Shown: piece by piece, positions 16,068 through 25,267 of the stretch
Layout of the letters: each line of letters starts with the position of its first letter
Position numbering within the stretch: position 1 is the first letter of the stretch
DNA from: Chloroflexota bacterium
GTDB taxonomy: Bacteria > Chloroflexota > Dehalococcoidia > JACPEP01
Assembly (NCBI GenBank): GCA_016183425.1
Contig: JACPEP010000037.1
Coordinates: 1-64,000, forward strand
Reading direction: 5' to 3'
DNA length: 64,000 nt
Position numbers and translations under genes: made by a program
The notes under the pieces: generated by a model
Told to the model about the DNA's origin: nothing
What the model saw: the letters and a program-made list of their open reading frames with translations, nothing else
Databases searched by the model: none

Positions 16068-16459
16068 TGCCTTGAGGACGGGCTGAACTTTTAGGGCGAC
16101 GGCATTCCCTTTTATACTAATTTTGAAGCGGGGGGCTATCAGCTCGCCTCCGCCATATCGGGCCTCAAATGCTTGGTGAAAGATAGTCTGGTGGACGGGG
16201 ACGTTGCCCCCTCCTTCACTAAAGTAATCTTCGGGATATTATGGTGCTTGTCTTTAGACTGCATGTTCACCTCCAGCACGATTGGGGTGATTCTAGCAAG
16301 TATAATGGTTAATGTCAAATTTTTGTTCAGCGCCTTGACATTTCATCTAAAGGGAGCTACAATGGCCTTCGCTTGGTAGTCAAAAAGGACAACGAAGGCA
16401 TTGTAAGGGGCATTCAAAATAGCCCCTTTGTTGTATAATCTATCAGAAGAGGAGGTCTC
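16068..16459. other. Divergent gap with the promoter of the UPF0173 gene
   Basis: About 390 bases without a supportable gene. AAGGGGC...GCCCCTT (16405-16428) forms a hairpin, and TATAAT at 16434-16439 follows it 21 bases before the ATG, without a clear -35. A 68-codon open frame at 16173-16379 has no ribosome site or family pattern and is left out. Confidence 0.45.
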
Positions 16460-17167
16460 ATGAGCGCACAGCAATCAAAATCTGGCGTCCAAGTTACTTG
16501 GCTTGGTCACTCCGCCTTTAAGCTAGTGTCTCCGGAGGGCAAGGTTGTCCTTATCGACCCTTTTTTGGCCAACCCCAAGTGCCCCGCGGAGTACAAAGAC
16601 GCCAGCAAGGTTAAGGCAGACTTCATCTGTGTCACCCATGATCACGTAGATCACTTAGGTGACGCCTTGGCCATCGCCAAAAACACGGGCGCCCGCATCG
16701 TCGCCGTCACCGACGTGGGCCGCAGCATCATCGAGCAAGGCATCGAAGGCAGCAAAGTGAGCGCCTTCCACGTAGGCGGCACCGTGAAGGTAGACAACCT
16801 TAGCTTCAGCTTAGTGAAAGCCTTTCACAGCTCCGCTCACGGCGTCCCTGTGGGGGTGATAGTCGGCTTCTCCAGCGGCTTCAAGGTTTATCACGCCGGA
16901 GACACCGAAATCTTTGGTGACATGGCCTTTGTGCGGCGACTCTACCAGCCTGACCTGGCCCTGGTGCCCATCGGCGGCTTCTACACCATGGACGCCAAAG
17001 CCGCCAGCATCGCCTGCCGCGAGCTCATCCAGGCTCAGCATGTCATTCCTATGCACTATGGCACCATGCCCGTCCTCGCCCCGGACGCCGATGAGTTCAA
17101 GCAGCTCATGATGGGAAGCAATATCCAGGTCATCACTCCCCAGCCGGGAGACACAGTGACCTTTTAA
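16460..17167 (+). CDS. UPF0173 metal-dependent hydrolase (metallo-beta-lactamase fold)
   Basis: A 235-residue MBL-fold protein of the UPF0173 (YtkL) group. Motifs: TWLGHSAFKL at the start, THDHVDHLGDA (HxHxDH, near residues 58-63), SAHG near 117, HAGDTEIFGDM near 141 and a C-terminal HYGTMP near 196. Metal ligands for a dinuclear site are therefore complete. Substrate unknown for the family. AGGAGG five to ten bases ahead supports the ATG. It is just upstream of the tRNA-tuf operon. Confidence 0.9.
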   Translation: MSAQQSKSGVQVTWLGHSAFKLVSPEGKVVLIDPFLANPKCPAEYKDASKVKADFICVTHDHVDHLGDALAIAKNTGARIVAVTDVGRSIIEQGIEGSKVSAFHVGGTVKVDNLSFSLVKAFHSSAHGVPVGVIVGFSSGFKVYHAGDTEIFGDMAFVRRLYQPDLALVPIGGFYTMDAKAASIACRELIQAQHVIPMHYGTMPVLAPDADEFKQLMMGSNIQVITPQPGDTVTF

Positions 17168-17196
17168 AGGAGTTAAAAAATAAAACAATCAAATCT

Positions 17197-17269
17197 GCCC
17201 CAGTGGCGCAACGGTAGCGCAACCGACTTGTAATCGGTAGGCTAGCGGGTTCGAATCCCCTCTGGGGCT
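17197..17269 (+). tRNA. tRNA-Thr (TGT)
   Basis: The acceptor stem GCCCCAG pairs with CTGGGGC. The anticodon stem ACCGA/TCGGT holds loop CTTGTAA, so the anticodon is TGT. The T arm is GGGTTCGAATCCC-like. No CCA is encoded. Confidence 0.95.
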
Positions 17270-17315
17270 AGGTGGGTAACAGCATCGTCTTTCCATATGA
17301 AAGAGGCGATACCCG

Positions 17316-17403
17316 GGAGGGGTGCCGGAGTGGTTAATCGGAGCAGACTGTAAATCTGCCGCCTGAAATGGCTTCGCAGGTTCGAATCCTGCCCCCTCCA
17401 CCA
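17316..17403 (+). tRNA. tRNA-Tyr (GTA)
   Basis: The acceptor GGAGGGG pairs with CCCCTCC, with discriminator A at 17400 and an encoded CCA (17401-17403). The anticodon stem GCAGA/TCTGC has loop CTGTAAA, so the anticodon is GTA. The long variable arm of class II tRNAs is present. Confidence 0.95.
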
Positions 17404-17462
17404 GGCAAGTCTTTTTCCGGGGGCGGGTTTCAAAGTGTAAAGAGAGAAAGAAATTGAATGTA

Positions 17463-17535
17463 GCCCACATAGCTCAGCTGGAAGAGCACGTTCTTGGTAA
17501 GAACGGGGTCACTGGTTCGAATCCAGTTGTGGGCT
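17463..17535 (+). tRNA. tRNA-Thr (GGT)
   Basis: The acceptor GCCCACA pairs with TGTGGGC. The anticodon stem CGTTC/GAACG has loop TTGGTAA, anticodon GGT. It ends 27 bases before tuf, as in the usual tRNA-tuf transcription unit. Confidence 0.95.
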
Positions 17536-17562
17536 CTGTTGAACGAGGAGGAAAAGGAAGCC

Positions 17563-18762
17563 ATGGCCAAGCAAAAATTTGAGCGTACCAAGCCCCACGT
17601 CAACGTAGGAACCATCGGACACGTGGATCACGGCAAAACCACCCTTACTTCCGCCATCACCAAGGTGTTGGCCATGGAGGGAAAGGCCCAATATCGGCCC
17701 TATGATTCCATCGACAACGCCCCCGAAGAGAAAGCCCGTGGCCTCACCATCGCCATCGCCCACGTGGAGTATGAAACAGCCAAACGGCACTACGCCCACG
17801 TGGATTGTCCGGGCCACGCCGACTACATTAAAAATATGATCACGGGCGCCGCCCAGATGGACGGGGCTATTTTGGTGGTCGCGGCTCCCGAAGGCCCCAT
17901 GCCTCAGACCAGAGAACACATCCTCCTCGCTCGCCAGGTGGAGGTGCCCAGCCTGGTGATCTTCCTGAACAAGGTAGACCAGATGGACGACCCAGAGCTA
18001 CTGGACCTGGTAGAGCTGGAGTTGAGAGAGCTTCTGAGTAAGTACGGCTTTCCCGGCGACGACATCCCCATAATTAGAGGCAGCGCCCTCAAGGCCCAAG
18101 AGAGCACCTCCACCGATCCCAATGCTCCTGAGTACCAGTGCATACGTGAGCTTATGGAGGCGGTGGACGCCTACATCCCCACCCCCCAAAGGCCCAAAGA
18201 CAAGCCATTCCTTATGCCCATCGAAGACGTCTTTGGTATCAAAGGCCGCGGCACCGTTGTCACGGGTCGCGTGGAGCGGGGCACCGTCAAAGTCGGCGAG
18301 GAGATGGAAATCATAGGCATCAAGGACACTCAGAAAACAGTGGTGACGGGCGTGGAGATGTTCCGTAAAATCCTGGATGTGGGAGAAGCGGGAGACAACA
18401 TTGGCTGCCTGCTTCGTGGCATCGATCGTGAAGCCGTAGAGAGGGGCCAGGTGCTGGCAAAGCCCGGCAGTATCACACCCCACACCGAGTTTGAGGCTGC
18501 CGTCTACGTCCTGAGCAAAGAGGAAGGCGGGCGACACACTCCCTTTTTCTCCGGGTATCGACCTCAGTTCTACATCCGGACCACGGATGTTACGGGAAAT
18601 GTCGACCTGCCCGAGGGCGTGGAGATGGTCATGCCGGGAGACGACGTGCGTCTCAAGGTAAAGCTCCTCCAGCCCGTAGCTTTGGAGGAGGGGGTGCGCT
18701 TCGCCATTCGCGAGGGGGGCCGTACGGTGGGGGCCGGCGTCCTGACCAAGGTCCTCGCCTAG
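17563..18762 (+). CDS. tuf: Elongation factor Tu
   Basis: A 399-residue EF-Tu, the GTPase that brings aminoacyl-tRNA to the ribosome. G1 is GHVDHGKT (19-26), G3 is DCPGHADY (about 82), G4 is NKVD (about 137) and G5 is GSAL (about 175). Domain 2 ([14 protein letters not shown]) and domain 3 ([12 protein letters not shown]) are intact. Residues about 60-68 read [15 protein letters not shown], where most bacteria have ARGITINTAHVEYET; I recall this variant from Dehalococcoidia. The ATG is supported by AAGGAAG; the open frame extends upstream through the tRNA and is not coding there. Confidence 0.98.
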   Translation: MAKQKFERTKPHVNVGTIGHVDHGKTTLTSAITKVLAMEGKAQYRPYDSIDNAPEEKARGLTIAIAHVEYETAKRHYAHVDCPGHADYIKNMITGAAQMDGAILVVAAPEGPMPQTREHILLARQVEVPSLVIFLNKVDQMDDPELLDLVELELRELLSKYGFPGDDIPIIRGSALKAQESTSTDPNAPEYQCIRELMEAVDAYIPTPQRPKDKPFLMPIEDVFGIKGRGTVVTGRVERGTVKVGEEMEIIGIKDTQKTVVTGVEMFRKILDVGEAGDNIGCLLRGIDREAVERGQVLAKPGSITPHTEFEAAVYVLSKEEGGRHTPFFSGYRPQFYIRTTDVTGNVDLPEGVEMVMPGDDVRLKVKLLQPVALEEGVRFAIREGGRTVGAGVLTKVLA

Positions 18763-18781
18763 AATAGTCGCAGCGGGTAAC

Positions 18782-18949
18782 ATGGCAAAGAAGGCCGGAA
18801 CCAGGATAATAATACACCTTGCTTGCAACCAGTGCAAAGAAAGGAACTATACTACCTCCAAGAACCGAAGGAATGACCCCGATCGTCTGGAGCTATCTAA
18901 GTATTGCTTCCATTGTCGAGCCCATACCGCGCATCGGGAGATAAGATAG
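18782..18949 (+). CDS. rpmG: 50S ribosomal protein L33
   Basis: A 55-residue bL33 read directly from the sequence: [20 protein letters not shown] starts it, and [16 protein letters not shown] and [11 protein letters not shown] follow. The zinc-binding form is present (C-N-Q-C and C-F-H-C). It lies between tuf and secE, as in many bacteria. Confidence 0.95.
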   Translation: MAKKAGTRIIIHLACNQCKERNYTTSKNRRNDPDRLELSKYCFHCRAHTAHREIR

Positions 18950-18955
18950 AAGGCC

Positions 18956-19192
18956 ATGAAAGCACCCCGAGAAATAAGCCGGCGGCCGATAGCATTACCG
19001 CGGCAGGAACGGCTCAAACTCGTCAACGAAACCGTGGCTGAGCTAAAGAAAGTGGTCTGGCCAACGAGACAGGAGGCTATTAACCTCACCACCGTAGTTA
19101 TTATCATCTCGGTAGCCGTTGGTGTCATCCTTGGCCTAATCGACCTGATATTTACCCGCATTGTGAACGATATTCTATTAAAGGTGTTCTAA
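18956..19192 (+). CDS. secE: Preprotein translocase subunit SecE
   Basis: A 78-residue SecE, the small essential subunit that clamps SecY in the membrane. The amphipathic helix ERLKLVNETVAELKKVVWPTRQEAINLT (about 18-45, with the conserved WPTR) is followed by one transmembrane helix (about 46-70). It is seven bases after rpmG and directly abuts nusG. Confidence 0.95.
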   Translation: MKAPREISRRPIALPRQERLKLVNETVAELKKVVWPTRQEAINLTTVVIIISVAVGVILGLIDLIFTRIVNDILLKVF

Positions 19193-19786
19193 ATGGACGA
19201 GAAAGTCAAACAATTGGCCTCGGCCACCGGCAACAAGACGAGCAAAGAAAAGGTCGCTGATGAAGAGACACGGTGGTATGTAATTCATACCTATTCGGGA
19301 TACGAAAGTCGGGTCAAGGCCAACCTGGAACATCGCATCGACTCCATGGACGTGAGGGACAAAATTTTCGATGTCGTTGTGCCCACTGAGGAAGAGATCG
19401 AGGTGCACGAAGGTCAGCGACGTACCGTATCAAAGAAGATTTTCCCAGGCTACGTTCTGGTACGTATGAAAATGACGGACGATAGCTGGTACGTTGTCCG
19501 CAACACTCCTGGAGTAACTGGCTTCGTGGGCACGGGGAACAAGCCCGTACCCTTAGAAGACCAGGAGGTAGAGGCAATTATGAAGCAAGCCAGAGCGGAG
19601 GCTCCCCGTCTCAAGATCGGCTTCAGCAAGGGACAGAGCGTCCGCATCATAGATGGTCCCTTCGTGGACTTTGTGGGGACTGTTGACGCCACCTTCCCCG
19701 AGAAAGGCAAAATTCGCGTGCTGGTCTCTTTTTTCGGGCGAGAAACGCCGGTGGAGTTGGATTTTCTTCAGGTAGAGAAACTATAG
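19193..19786 (+). CDS. nusG: Transcription termination/antitermination protein NusG
   Basis: A 197-residue NusG. The NGN domain begins at about 29 (WYVIHTYSGYESRVKANLEHRI) and includes IFPGYVLVRMKMTDDSWYVVRNTPGVTGFVG. The KOW domain is at about 140-190 (GQSVRIIDGPFVDFVGTVD...VLVSFFGRETPVELDFLQVEKL). The 28-residue N-terminal extension is Lys/Thr-rich. It binds RNA polymerase and links it to Rho or the ribosome. Confidence 0.97.
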   Translation: MDEKVKQLASATGNKTSKEKVADEETRWYVIHTYSGYESRVKANLEHRIDSMDVRDKIFDVVVPTEEEIEVHEGQRRTVSKKIFPGYVLVRMKMTDDSWYVVRNTPGVTGFVGTGNKPVPLEDQEVEAIMKQARAEAPRLKIGFSKGQSVRIIDGPFVDFVGTVDATFPEKGKIRVLVSFFGRETPVELDFLQVEKL

Positions 19787-19936
19787 AGGCCAATTATGAG
19801 TCAAATGTGGTAATATGCCCTTTAGATAGAGCACGTCGAGAGAATCTGGTGACACTGAACCGTAGCCAGGTTTTCATCCGATGCGAAATCATCCGCTAAC
19901 TTTAGAAAATATAATCAAAAAATTGAAAGGTCACCA

Positions 19937-20359
19937 TTGGCAAAAAAAGTCAAGGCCATCGTAAGGCTACAGCTTCAGGCGGGTAAAGCTACCCCCGCCC
20001 CTCCCGTGGGGCCGGCCTTAGGTCAGCATGGAGTCAACATCATGGCCTTCTGCAAAGAGTACAACGAGCGGACTGCCCCACAAGCAGGCTTTGTGGTCCC
20101 GGCAGAGATAACCATCTACGAGGATCGCTCTTTCATCTTTGTCACCAAGACACCTCCTACCGCCGACCTCATAAAACGGGCATTGACCATAGAGAAGGGA
20201 AGCAGCGACCAGAAGCAAAAGATAGTGGGCAAGCTCAGTCAGGATAAGGTTTTGGAGATTGCAAAGGTGAAGATGAAAGACCTGAATTGCGATACTGTCG
20301 AGAGTGCTGTACACATGGTCGAGGGTACCGCTCGCTCTATGGGAGTTCAGGTAGACTAA
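19937..20359 (+). CDS. rplK: 50S ribosomal protein L11
   Basis: A 140-residue uL11: [29 protein letters not shown] is the N-terminal signature and the RNA-binding C-terminal domain follows. The start is TTG with AAAGGT seven bases upstream. The 150-base gap after nusG has a TATAAT (19910-19915) but no clear -35. Confidence 0.97.
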   Translation: MAKKVKAIVRLQLQAGKATPAPPVGPALGQHGVNIMAFCKEYNERTAPQAGFVVPAEITIYEDRSFIFVTKTPPTADLIKRALTIEKGSSDQKQKIVGKLSQDKVLEIAKVKMKDLNCDTVESAVHMVEGTARSMGVQVD

Positions 20360-20377
20360 ATAGCAAGGCTAACATCT

Positions 20378-21091
20378 ATGGCACAAAGAGGAAAAAAATA
20401 TCAAGAAGTGGCGAAGCTGGTAGAGCCAGGACGCTCGTATGTTCCTGACGAGGCCATCCAGCTAGCCAAACAGGTTGTCTACACGAAGTTCGATGAAACA
20501 GTGGAGTTGCACCTCCGCACCGGACTTGACCCCCGCCGCTCCGACCAACAGGTGCGCGGAGTGGCTGTGCTCCCTCACGGTCTGGGACGTCGGGTACGCA
20601 TCTTGGTGCTGACCCAGGGAGAGGGTGTTCGTATTGCCCAGGAGGCGGATGCCGACTCCGTGGGCAGCGACGAGTATATCAAGAAGATCGAAGAAGGATG
20701 GCTGGAGTTCGACGTGGCGGTCGCCACGCCCGACATGATGGGCAAGGTAGGTCGTTTAGGGCGCATCTTGGGGCGTCGTGGCCTCATGCCTAACCCCAGG
20801 GCAGGCACCGTGGTGCCTGCGGAAGATCTACCACGGGTTATCCGGGAAGCGAGACGAGGGCGGGTAGAGTTTCGTCTGGATAGAACGGCCATCATTCACG
20901 TCCCGGTGGGCAAAGTCAGCTTTGACAACGATAAGCTTCTCGACAATCTGGCCACTATGGTAGACGCCATTGTTCGTGCCCGACCTTCGGGGGCCAAAGG
21001 TCAATACATCAGAAGCGCATATATGGCCACTACCATGGGGCCAGGCATACGCCTGGAACTACCCGCTCTTATGGCTCTGAAACCAGCCTAG
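20378..21091 (+). CDS. rplA: 50S ribosomal protein L1
   Basis: A 237-residue uL1. The pattern [34 protein letters not shown] and the inserted domain with [21 protein letters not shown] are complete. L1 forms the L1 stalk and often represses its own operon. It is 18 bases after rplK. Confidence 0.97.
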   Translation: MAQRGKKYQEVAKLVEPGRSYVPDEAIQLAKQVVYTKFDETVELHLRTGLDPRRSDQQVRGVAVLPHGLGRRVRILVLTQGEGVRIAQEADADSVGSDEYIKKIEEGWLEFDVAVATPDMMGKVGRLGRILGRRGLMPNPRAGTVVPAEDLPRVIREARRGRVEFRLDRTAIIHVPVGKVSFDNDKLLDNLATMVDAIVRARPSGAKGQYIRSAYMATTMGPGIRLELPALMALKPA

Positions 21092-21139
21092 ACGGAGGAC
21101 AACGGGAGTCGGACACAAAGAAAAAAGACATTCAGCAAA

Positions 21140-21277
21140 GAAAAACTACGTCCATAGACAGCGGGCGCCGGGGAGGCTTAATAGACTGCCCGCCGAGGCG
21201 GGGTAGATAAACTTGAATTGGCGGTACTGATACACTGGAAAGCCCTTACGTTTATGGACGTAAGGGCTCATTTTTTG
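21140..21277 (+). promoter_or_regulatory. Ribosomal protein L10 leader with attenuator
   Basis: The segment from 21147 has the pattern of the L10 leader that binds L10(L12)4 (TAGACAGCGGGCGCC...GGCTTAATAGACTGCCCGCCGAGGC). It ends in a perfect ten-base-pair terminator: AGCCCTTACG (21241-21250), loop, CGTAAGGGCT (21259-21268), then CATTTTTT. TACGTCCATA (21147-21156) is the exact complement of TATGGACGTA (21253-21262), and the pairing can extend to 13 base pairs (21147-21159 with 21250-21262). It would break the terminator, so two exclusive folds are possible. This fits autogenous attenuation of rplJ-rplL. Confidence 0.85.
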
Positions 21278-21290
21278 AAAGTGAGGTAGT

Positions 21291-21815
21291 ATGTCCCGAG
21301 AAGAAAAACAAAAAGTAGTTGGGGGGTTGGGAGAGAAGTTTTCCCGGAGCACTTTGATCGTCACCACCGATTATCGGGGCCTCAACGCCGCCAATATGCT
21401 AGAAATAAGGCGGTGGCTGCGAGAGCGAGGGATGGAGTTTCGGGTAGTAAAGAATACTCTGGCACATTTGGCCGCCCAAAAAGTGGGCAAACAGGATCTG
21501 ATGCCGTTGGTGGACGGGCCTACTGCTCTCGCCTTAAGCTACGGCGACGTGGTTCAGGCGGCCAAAGCAATAGTAGAGTGCATACGCGTAACCAAAATTC
21601 CGTTGGTCCTTAAGGGTGGGATTACCGACGGTCGTGTGCTTAATGCGGGGGAACTCTCGGCCTTAGCTTTTCTTCCTCCTCGAGAAGTTGTTCTGGGACA
21701 GGTATTAAGAGCTATGGCCAGCCCACTAAGTCAACTTGTGGCGGTGCTCAACGCCCCCCTCTATGGCTTTATGGCGGTGCTTCAAGCCAGGATGCAACAG
21801 TTAGGAGATAAATAG
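21291..21815 (+). CDS. rplJ: 50S ribosomal protein L10
   Basis: A 174-residue uL10. STLIVTTDYRGLNAANMLEIRRWLRERGMEFRVVKNTLAHLA is the family N-terminal block; the C-terminal helix that binds L7/L12 dimers follows. It forms the base of the L7/L12 stalk. The gene starts 14 bases after the attenuator T run, so read-through is needed for its expression. Confidence 0.96.
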   Translation: MSREEKQKVVGGLGEKFSRSTLIVTTDYRGLNAANMLEIRRWLRERGMEFRVVKNTLAHLAAQKVGKQDLMPLVDGPTALALSYGDVVQAAKAIVECIRVTKIPLVLKGGITDGRVLNAGELSALAFLPPREVVLGQVLRAMASPLSQLVAVLNAPLYGFMAVLQARMQQLGDK

Positions 21816-21899
21816 TCCAATTATAGTAAAAGGAAATGAAGGCAAGGATCAGAGAGTTCGTAGCCTCCTAATAAATAATAAAATAGAAAGGAAAGCTAA

Positions 21900-22280
21900 A
21901 TGACGAAGGACGAGATTATCAAAGCCATCAAAGACATGACAGTGATCGACCTGGCGGAGCTAGTAAAAGCGCTGGAAACGGAACTGGGGGTAAGCGCAGC
22001 CGCATCGGTGGCGGTAGCCGCCCCAACAGCAGCCTCCACTCCTCAAGAGGCCCCCGCCGAAGAGGAACAAACTGAGTTTGACGTTATCCTTAAAGAGTTC
22101 GGCGCTAACAAGATAAATGTTATAAAGGCGGTGAGGGAAGTGACCCCTCTCGGGCTAAAAGAGGCCAAGGACCTGGTAGAAGCAGCCCCCCAGGCGGTTC
22201 GGAAGGGGGTAAAGAAGGAGGAGGCGGCCGCCATCAAAGATAAGTTGGAGGCAGCAGGGGCAACGGTGGAAATAAAATAG
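21900..22280 (+). CDS. rplL: 50S ribosomal protein L7/L12
   Basis: A 126-residue bL12: N-terminal dimerisation domain, Ala/Pro-rich hinge at about 38-62, and a C-terminal domain ([38 protein letters not shown]). Recruits translation GTPases. The next gene is not rpoB. Confidence 0.97.
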   Translation: MTKDEIIKAIKDMTVIDLAELVKALETELGVSAAASVAVAAPTAASTPQEAPAEEEQTEFDVILKEFGANKINVIKAVREVTPLGLKEAKDLVEAAPQAVRKGVKKEEAAAIKDKLEAAGATVEIK

Positions 22281-22292
22281 GAGGCAGACGCC

Positions 22293-22793
22293 ATAGAATG
22301 CTCCCTTTGTGGCAAGCCAGCCGTGGGGCAATGTCCCCAATGTGGACGCCCTTTCTGTCGTTCACATCAAGAAGAGCCGTGCCCCAACTGCTCTCATCCT
22401 GGGAAGGGCGTGCCTGGAGTTGGGCTGTACGTGGGAGCGATACTGCTTTTATTGATCTCGGCTGTTACAGCGGGGATCGTATTATACCTGGGTCCCGCCC
22501 CCTTCGTTCCACCAGCTAGGGAGCCGGCTCTGATCCTCGGGGTGGCTACTACCAAAGGGACTCCTGTTTCTACCCCAGAACATTTACCGACGCCAACCCC
22601 CGCCACTATCCCGATACCCCAGCCGACGCTCGCTCCGTCTCCAACTCCGGTTATTTACAAAGTTCAGGCTGGAGACACCCTGAGCAAGATTGCCGAGAAG
22701 TTTGGAACTACCGCCACCGCTATCGCCGAGGCCAACCGTCTGGAGGTCATGGATCGGCTACAAATCGACCAAGAATTGACTATACCGAGATAA
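22293..22793 (+). CDS. Zinc-finger/LysM membrane protein, probable ATA start
   Basis: 166 residues if read from the ATA at 22293. The N-terminus is a small zinc finger: CSLC and CPQC, then FCRSH and CPNC. One transmembrane helix (about 45-65), a Pro/Thr-rich linker, and one LysM domain (YKVQAGDTLSKIAEKFGTTATAIAEAN, about 120-160) for peptidoglycan binding follow. Between the rplL stop and the GTG at 22323 no ATG, GTG or TTG is in frame, yet the first CxxC pair lies in that stretch and AGGAGG (22279-22284) is eight bases before the ATA. A start at 22323 would give 156 residues and lose one metal knuckle. Confidence 0.75.
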   Translation: MECSLCGKPAVGQCPQCGRPFCRSHQEEPCPNCSHPGKGVPGVGLYVGAILLLLISAVTAGIVLYLGPAPFVPPAREPALILGVATTKGTPVSTPEHLPTPTPATIPIPQPTLAPSPTPVIYKVQAGDTLSKIAEKFGTTATAIAEANRLEVMDRLQIDQELTIPR

Positions 22794-22808
22794 CATAAGG
22801 CAAAAGCC

Positions 22809-23072
22809 ATGAGTCGGCGTAAGGATAAAGAGCGATTTCAACGCATGAAGCGCCTCGACGCTGGGTATAAGGGGTTTCGGGGCCATCAGGAAGAGCCCTC
22901 GGTGCCGCCCCGAATTCAGGAAGTGGTTCCGGTGGTTTGCATCATGTGTGGGCGCAAACGAAACGTTGCCTATGGCACTTCGATACCTCAGGAAGGCTAC
23001 ATTTGCCTCACCTGTAAGGACTCTACGATAACCAAACCCACTGAAACAACGGATAATGGTCAGCCCCTATAG
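22809..23072 (+). CDS. Small zinc-ribbon protein, function unknown
   Basis: An 87-residue basic protein. CIMC (about 45-48) and CLTC (about 70-73) form a zinc ribbon (VCIMCGRKRNVAYGTSIPQEGYICLTC). The first 30 residues are Lys/Arg-rich (RRKDKERFQRMKRLDAGYKGF), suggesting nucleic-acid contact. I do not recognise the family. It sits between the LysM gene and radC in the same direction. Confidence 0.7.
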   Translation: MSRRKDKERFQRMKRLDAGYKGFRGHQEEPSVPPRIQEVVPVVCIMCGRKRNVAYGTSIPQEGYICLTCKDSTITKPTETTDNGQPL

Positions 23073-23117
23073 AAGCACAAGGACGATGGCAGAGAAAAGT
23101 GGGAAAGGCGTTAAGGG

Positions 23118-23834
23118 TTGACTGAAGACACTTCAACAATAGTGGAGTATCACGCCACTATTAAAGCTCTTCCCCTTTCCGAGCGCCCTCGTGAGCGCCT
23201 TCGAGACCAGGGCGCCGATTCTTTGAGCAACTCGGAGCTTCTCGCCATATTGTTACGTACCGGTACCGCCACCGAGAATGCCCTGGAAATCGCCTCTCGT
23301 CTCCTGGCCTACTTCGGAGGCCTGCCCGGACTCATGAAAACCAGCTTTGACGAGCTGCGATCACAGCATGGTATGGGAGAGGCCAAAGTAGCTCAAATAA
23401 AGGCTGCCCTTGAATTGGGCAAACGCCTGGTGTCTTTCCAGGGGGAGGAAAGGGTAGTCGTAAAATCCCCCGCCGACGTCGCCCGTCTTCTCTTGTCCGA
23501 AATGAGCTACTTGGAGCAGGAAGAAATGAGAGTTGTCCTGCTTAATACCAAAAACCATGTTATGAGGGTGAGTTCCGTATATCGTGGAAGTGTCAACAAA
23601 TCCATAATACGGGTAGGAGAGCTATTTCGAGAGGCAGTGAGGCTGAACAGTCCCGCCATTATTGTCGTCCACAACCACCCCTCCGGCGATCCCACACCTA
23701 GCGATGATGATATTCAAGTGACCGGCGAATTGGTTCGAGCAGGCAAGGTGCTGGATATAGAGGTACTAGACCACCTTATCGTCGGGGAACAGAATTACGT
23801 CAGCCTCAGGGAGCGTGGTTTAGGATTTTCATAG
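23118..23834 (+). CDS. radC: RadC-family JAMM-domain protein
   Basis: A 238-residue RadC. Residues 1-100 are the UPF0758 N-terminal helix-hairpin-helix part (IKALPLSERPRERLRDQGADSLSNSELLAILLRTGT). The C-terminal JAMM domain has HNHPSGDPTPSDDD with all metal-binding residues. Despite its name the protein is not shown to act in DNA repair in general; the role is open. TTG is the start. Confidence 0.92.
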   Translation: MTEDTSTIVEYHATIKALPLSERPRERLRDQGADSLSNSELLAILLRTGTATENALEIASRLLAYFGGLPGLMKTSFDELRSQHGMGEAKVAQIKAALELGKRLVSFQGEERVVVKSPADVARLLLSEMSYLEQEEMRVVLLNTKNHVMRVSSVYRGSVNKSIIRVGELFREAVRLNSPAIIVVHNHPSGDPTPSDDDIQVTGELVRAGKVLDIEVLDHLIVGEQNYVSLRERGLGFS

Positions 23835-23863
23835 TCGAAGTTGCCTAAAAAGGGAGGTTGGGC

Positions 23864-25030
23864 ATGGCTGTCGCTAAAAGCAAAAGGTTGAGTTTCTGGG
23901 AAGATGCCCTGTTGGGCTGTCCCGGGAGAGAAGTGCTTCGCCTTTTGCCCGGAGTAGCCCTGGCCGGTGCCATCGTTTTCTTCTCCATCTGGCTGGCCGA
24001 TTGGATAAATGCTAGCTGGGGGTTCAAAGGCGTAGTAAGTCACATTATGGTGGCTATCATCGTTGGTATCGCGGTGCGAAATACAGTTGGCCTGCCCTCT
24101 ATAGCAACGCCTGGAGTGAACTTTTGCGTCCGGAAACTCCTCCGCTTGGGCATTATCGCCATGGGTATTAGGCTAAGTATCTTCGACGCTATACGCATTG
24201 GTGCCTGGGGTATACCTATAGTAGTCATCAGCATTGTCACCGGGCTGATAGTAACTACCTATTTCACCCGCCTACTTCGCTTGTCTGATCGCCTGAGCAC
24301 CCTTATTGCTGTGGGCACAGGCATTTGCGGAGCCTCAGCGATTGTTGCTACCGCTCCCGCCATCGAGGCTAAGGACGAGGAGGTCACCTACGCTGTGGCC
24401 AACATCACTATCTTTGGCATTCTAGCCATGCTCCTCTATCCCTACCTGGCCAACTTTGTCTTTCAGGGCAATCTAGTTATGGCAGGGCTTTTCTCTGGTA
24501 CCTCCATCCACGAAACAGCCCAAGTAACGGGCGCTGGCCTAATCTACGACCAAATCTATAAGGTGACCAGCCGCCCTTCAGTGGCCGACGTTGCTGTGGT
24601 AACTAAACTGGTTAGAAACGTGTTTATGGCCATTGTCATTCCTCTTATGGCTTACATCTATGCCCGACGCATAGCTAGAGAAGGGAAAGAAAGAAGTAGC
24701 CGGATCAATGCCCTGAGCTTGTTTCCCCTCTTCATCCTCGGATTCGTTGCCATGGCTGCCATTCGCTCCTTTGGAGATGCTTCTCTCCAGGACAGCGGAC
24801 AGTTTCTGATATGGAATGCGAAGCAATGGCAAGGGTCGACTAGCGCCATTACCTACTGGTCAGGGAACATCCTGGCAGTTGCTATGGCTGGAGTGGGGCT
24901 TGGGACAGCCTTCAATACCCTTCGTGGTCTAGGCATTCGGCCCTTCTACGTTGGTCTCTTTTCGGCGGCTATGGTGGGATTGAGCAGTGTCATAATAATC
25001 CTTCTGCTGGGTCCGGCAGTACATTTCTAG
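23864..25030 (+). CDS. YeiH/UPF0324-family transporter (putative sulfate exporter)
   Basis: A 388-residue membrane protein with about ten to eleven hydrophobic segments. Family blocks: GVNFCVRKLLRLGIIAMGIRLS, VGTGICGASAIVATAPAIEAKDEEVTYAVANITIFG, GTSIHETAQVTGAG and VVTKLVRNVFM. The group is annotated as Cons_hypoth698/putative sulfate exporter; direct evidence for a substrate is thin. The ATG at 23864 follows GGGAGG by seven bases. Confidence 0.88.
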   Translation: MAVAKSKRLSFWEDALLGCPGREVLRLLPGVALAGAIVFFSIWLADWINASWGFKGVVSHIMVAIIVGIAVRNTVGLPSIATPGVNFCVRKLLRLGIIAMGIRLSIFDAIRIGAWGIPIVVISIVTGLIVTTYFTRLLRLSDRLSTLIAVGTGICGASAIVATAPAIEAKDEEVTYAVANITIFGILAMLLYPYLANFVFQGNLVMAGLFSGTSIHETAQVTGAGLIYDQIYKVTSRPSVADVAVVTKLVRNVFMAIVIPLMAYIYARRIAREGKERSSRINALSLFPLFILGFVAMAAIRSFGDASLQDSGQFLIWNAKQWQGSTSAITYWSGNILAVAMAGVGLGTAFNTLRGLGIRPFYVGLFSAAMVGLSSVIIILLLGPAVHF

Positions 25031-25267
25031 TCACCTTGCAAACCTAAAACGAGTTTTTCACCCTTGGGCAAAGCTTAAAGATGCACTAACAGTCGTGCAC
25101 AAATGGGAAAACCGTCACAATATAGTCGCAACTTCTTCATGGATTCTCCAACATTTTTTGCTAAATTGTAATAGAATGTTTTGCATGCTGCCTATTTATT
25201 CAAACACCACACATAGAGGATAGGTAAGTGCATCAGCTTGCCAAGAATCAAAAAACAGTAATGAGCT

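Noticed and set aside
16173-16379. 68-codon open frame with hydrophobic part
   Set aside because: No ribosome site, no family pattern, and it lies across the region just ahead of the UPF0173 promoter.
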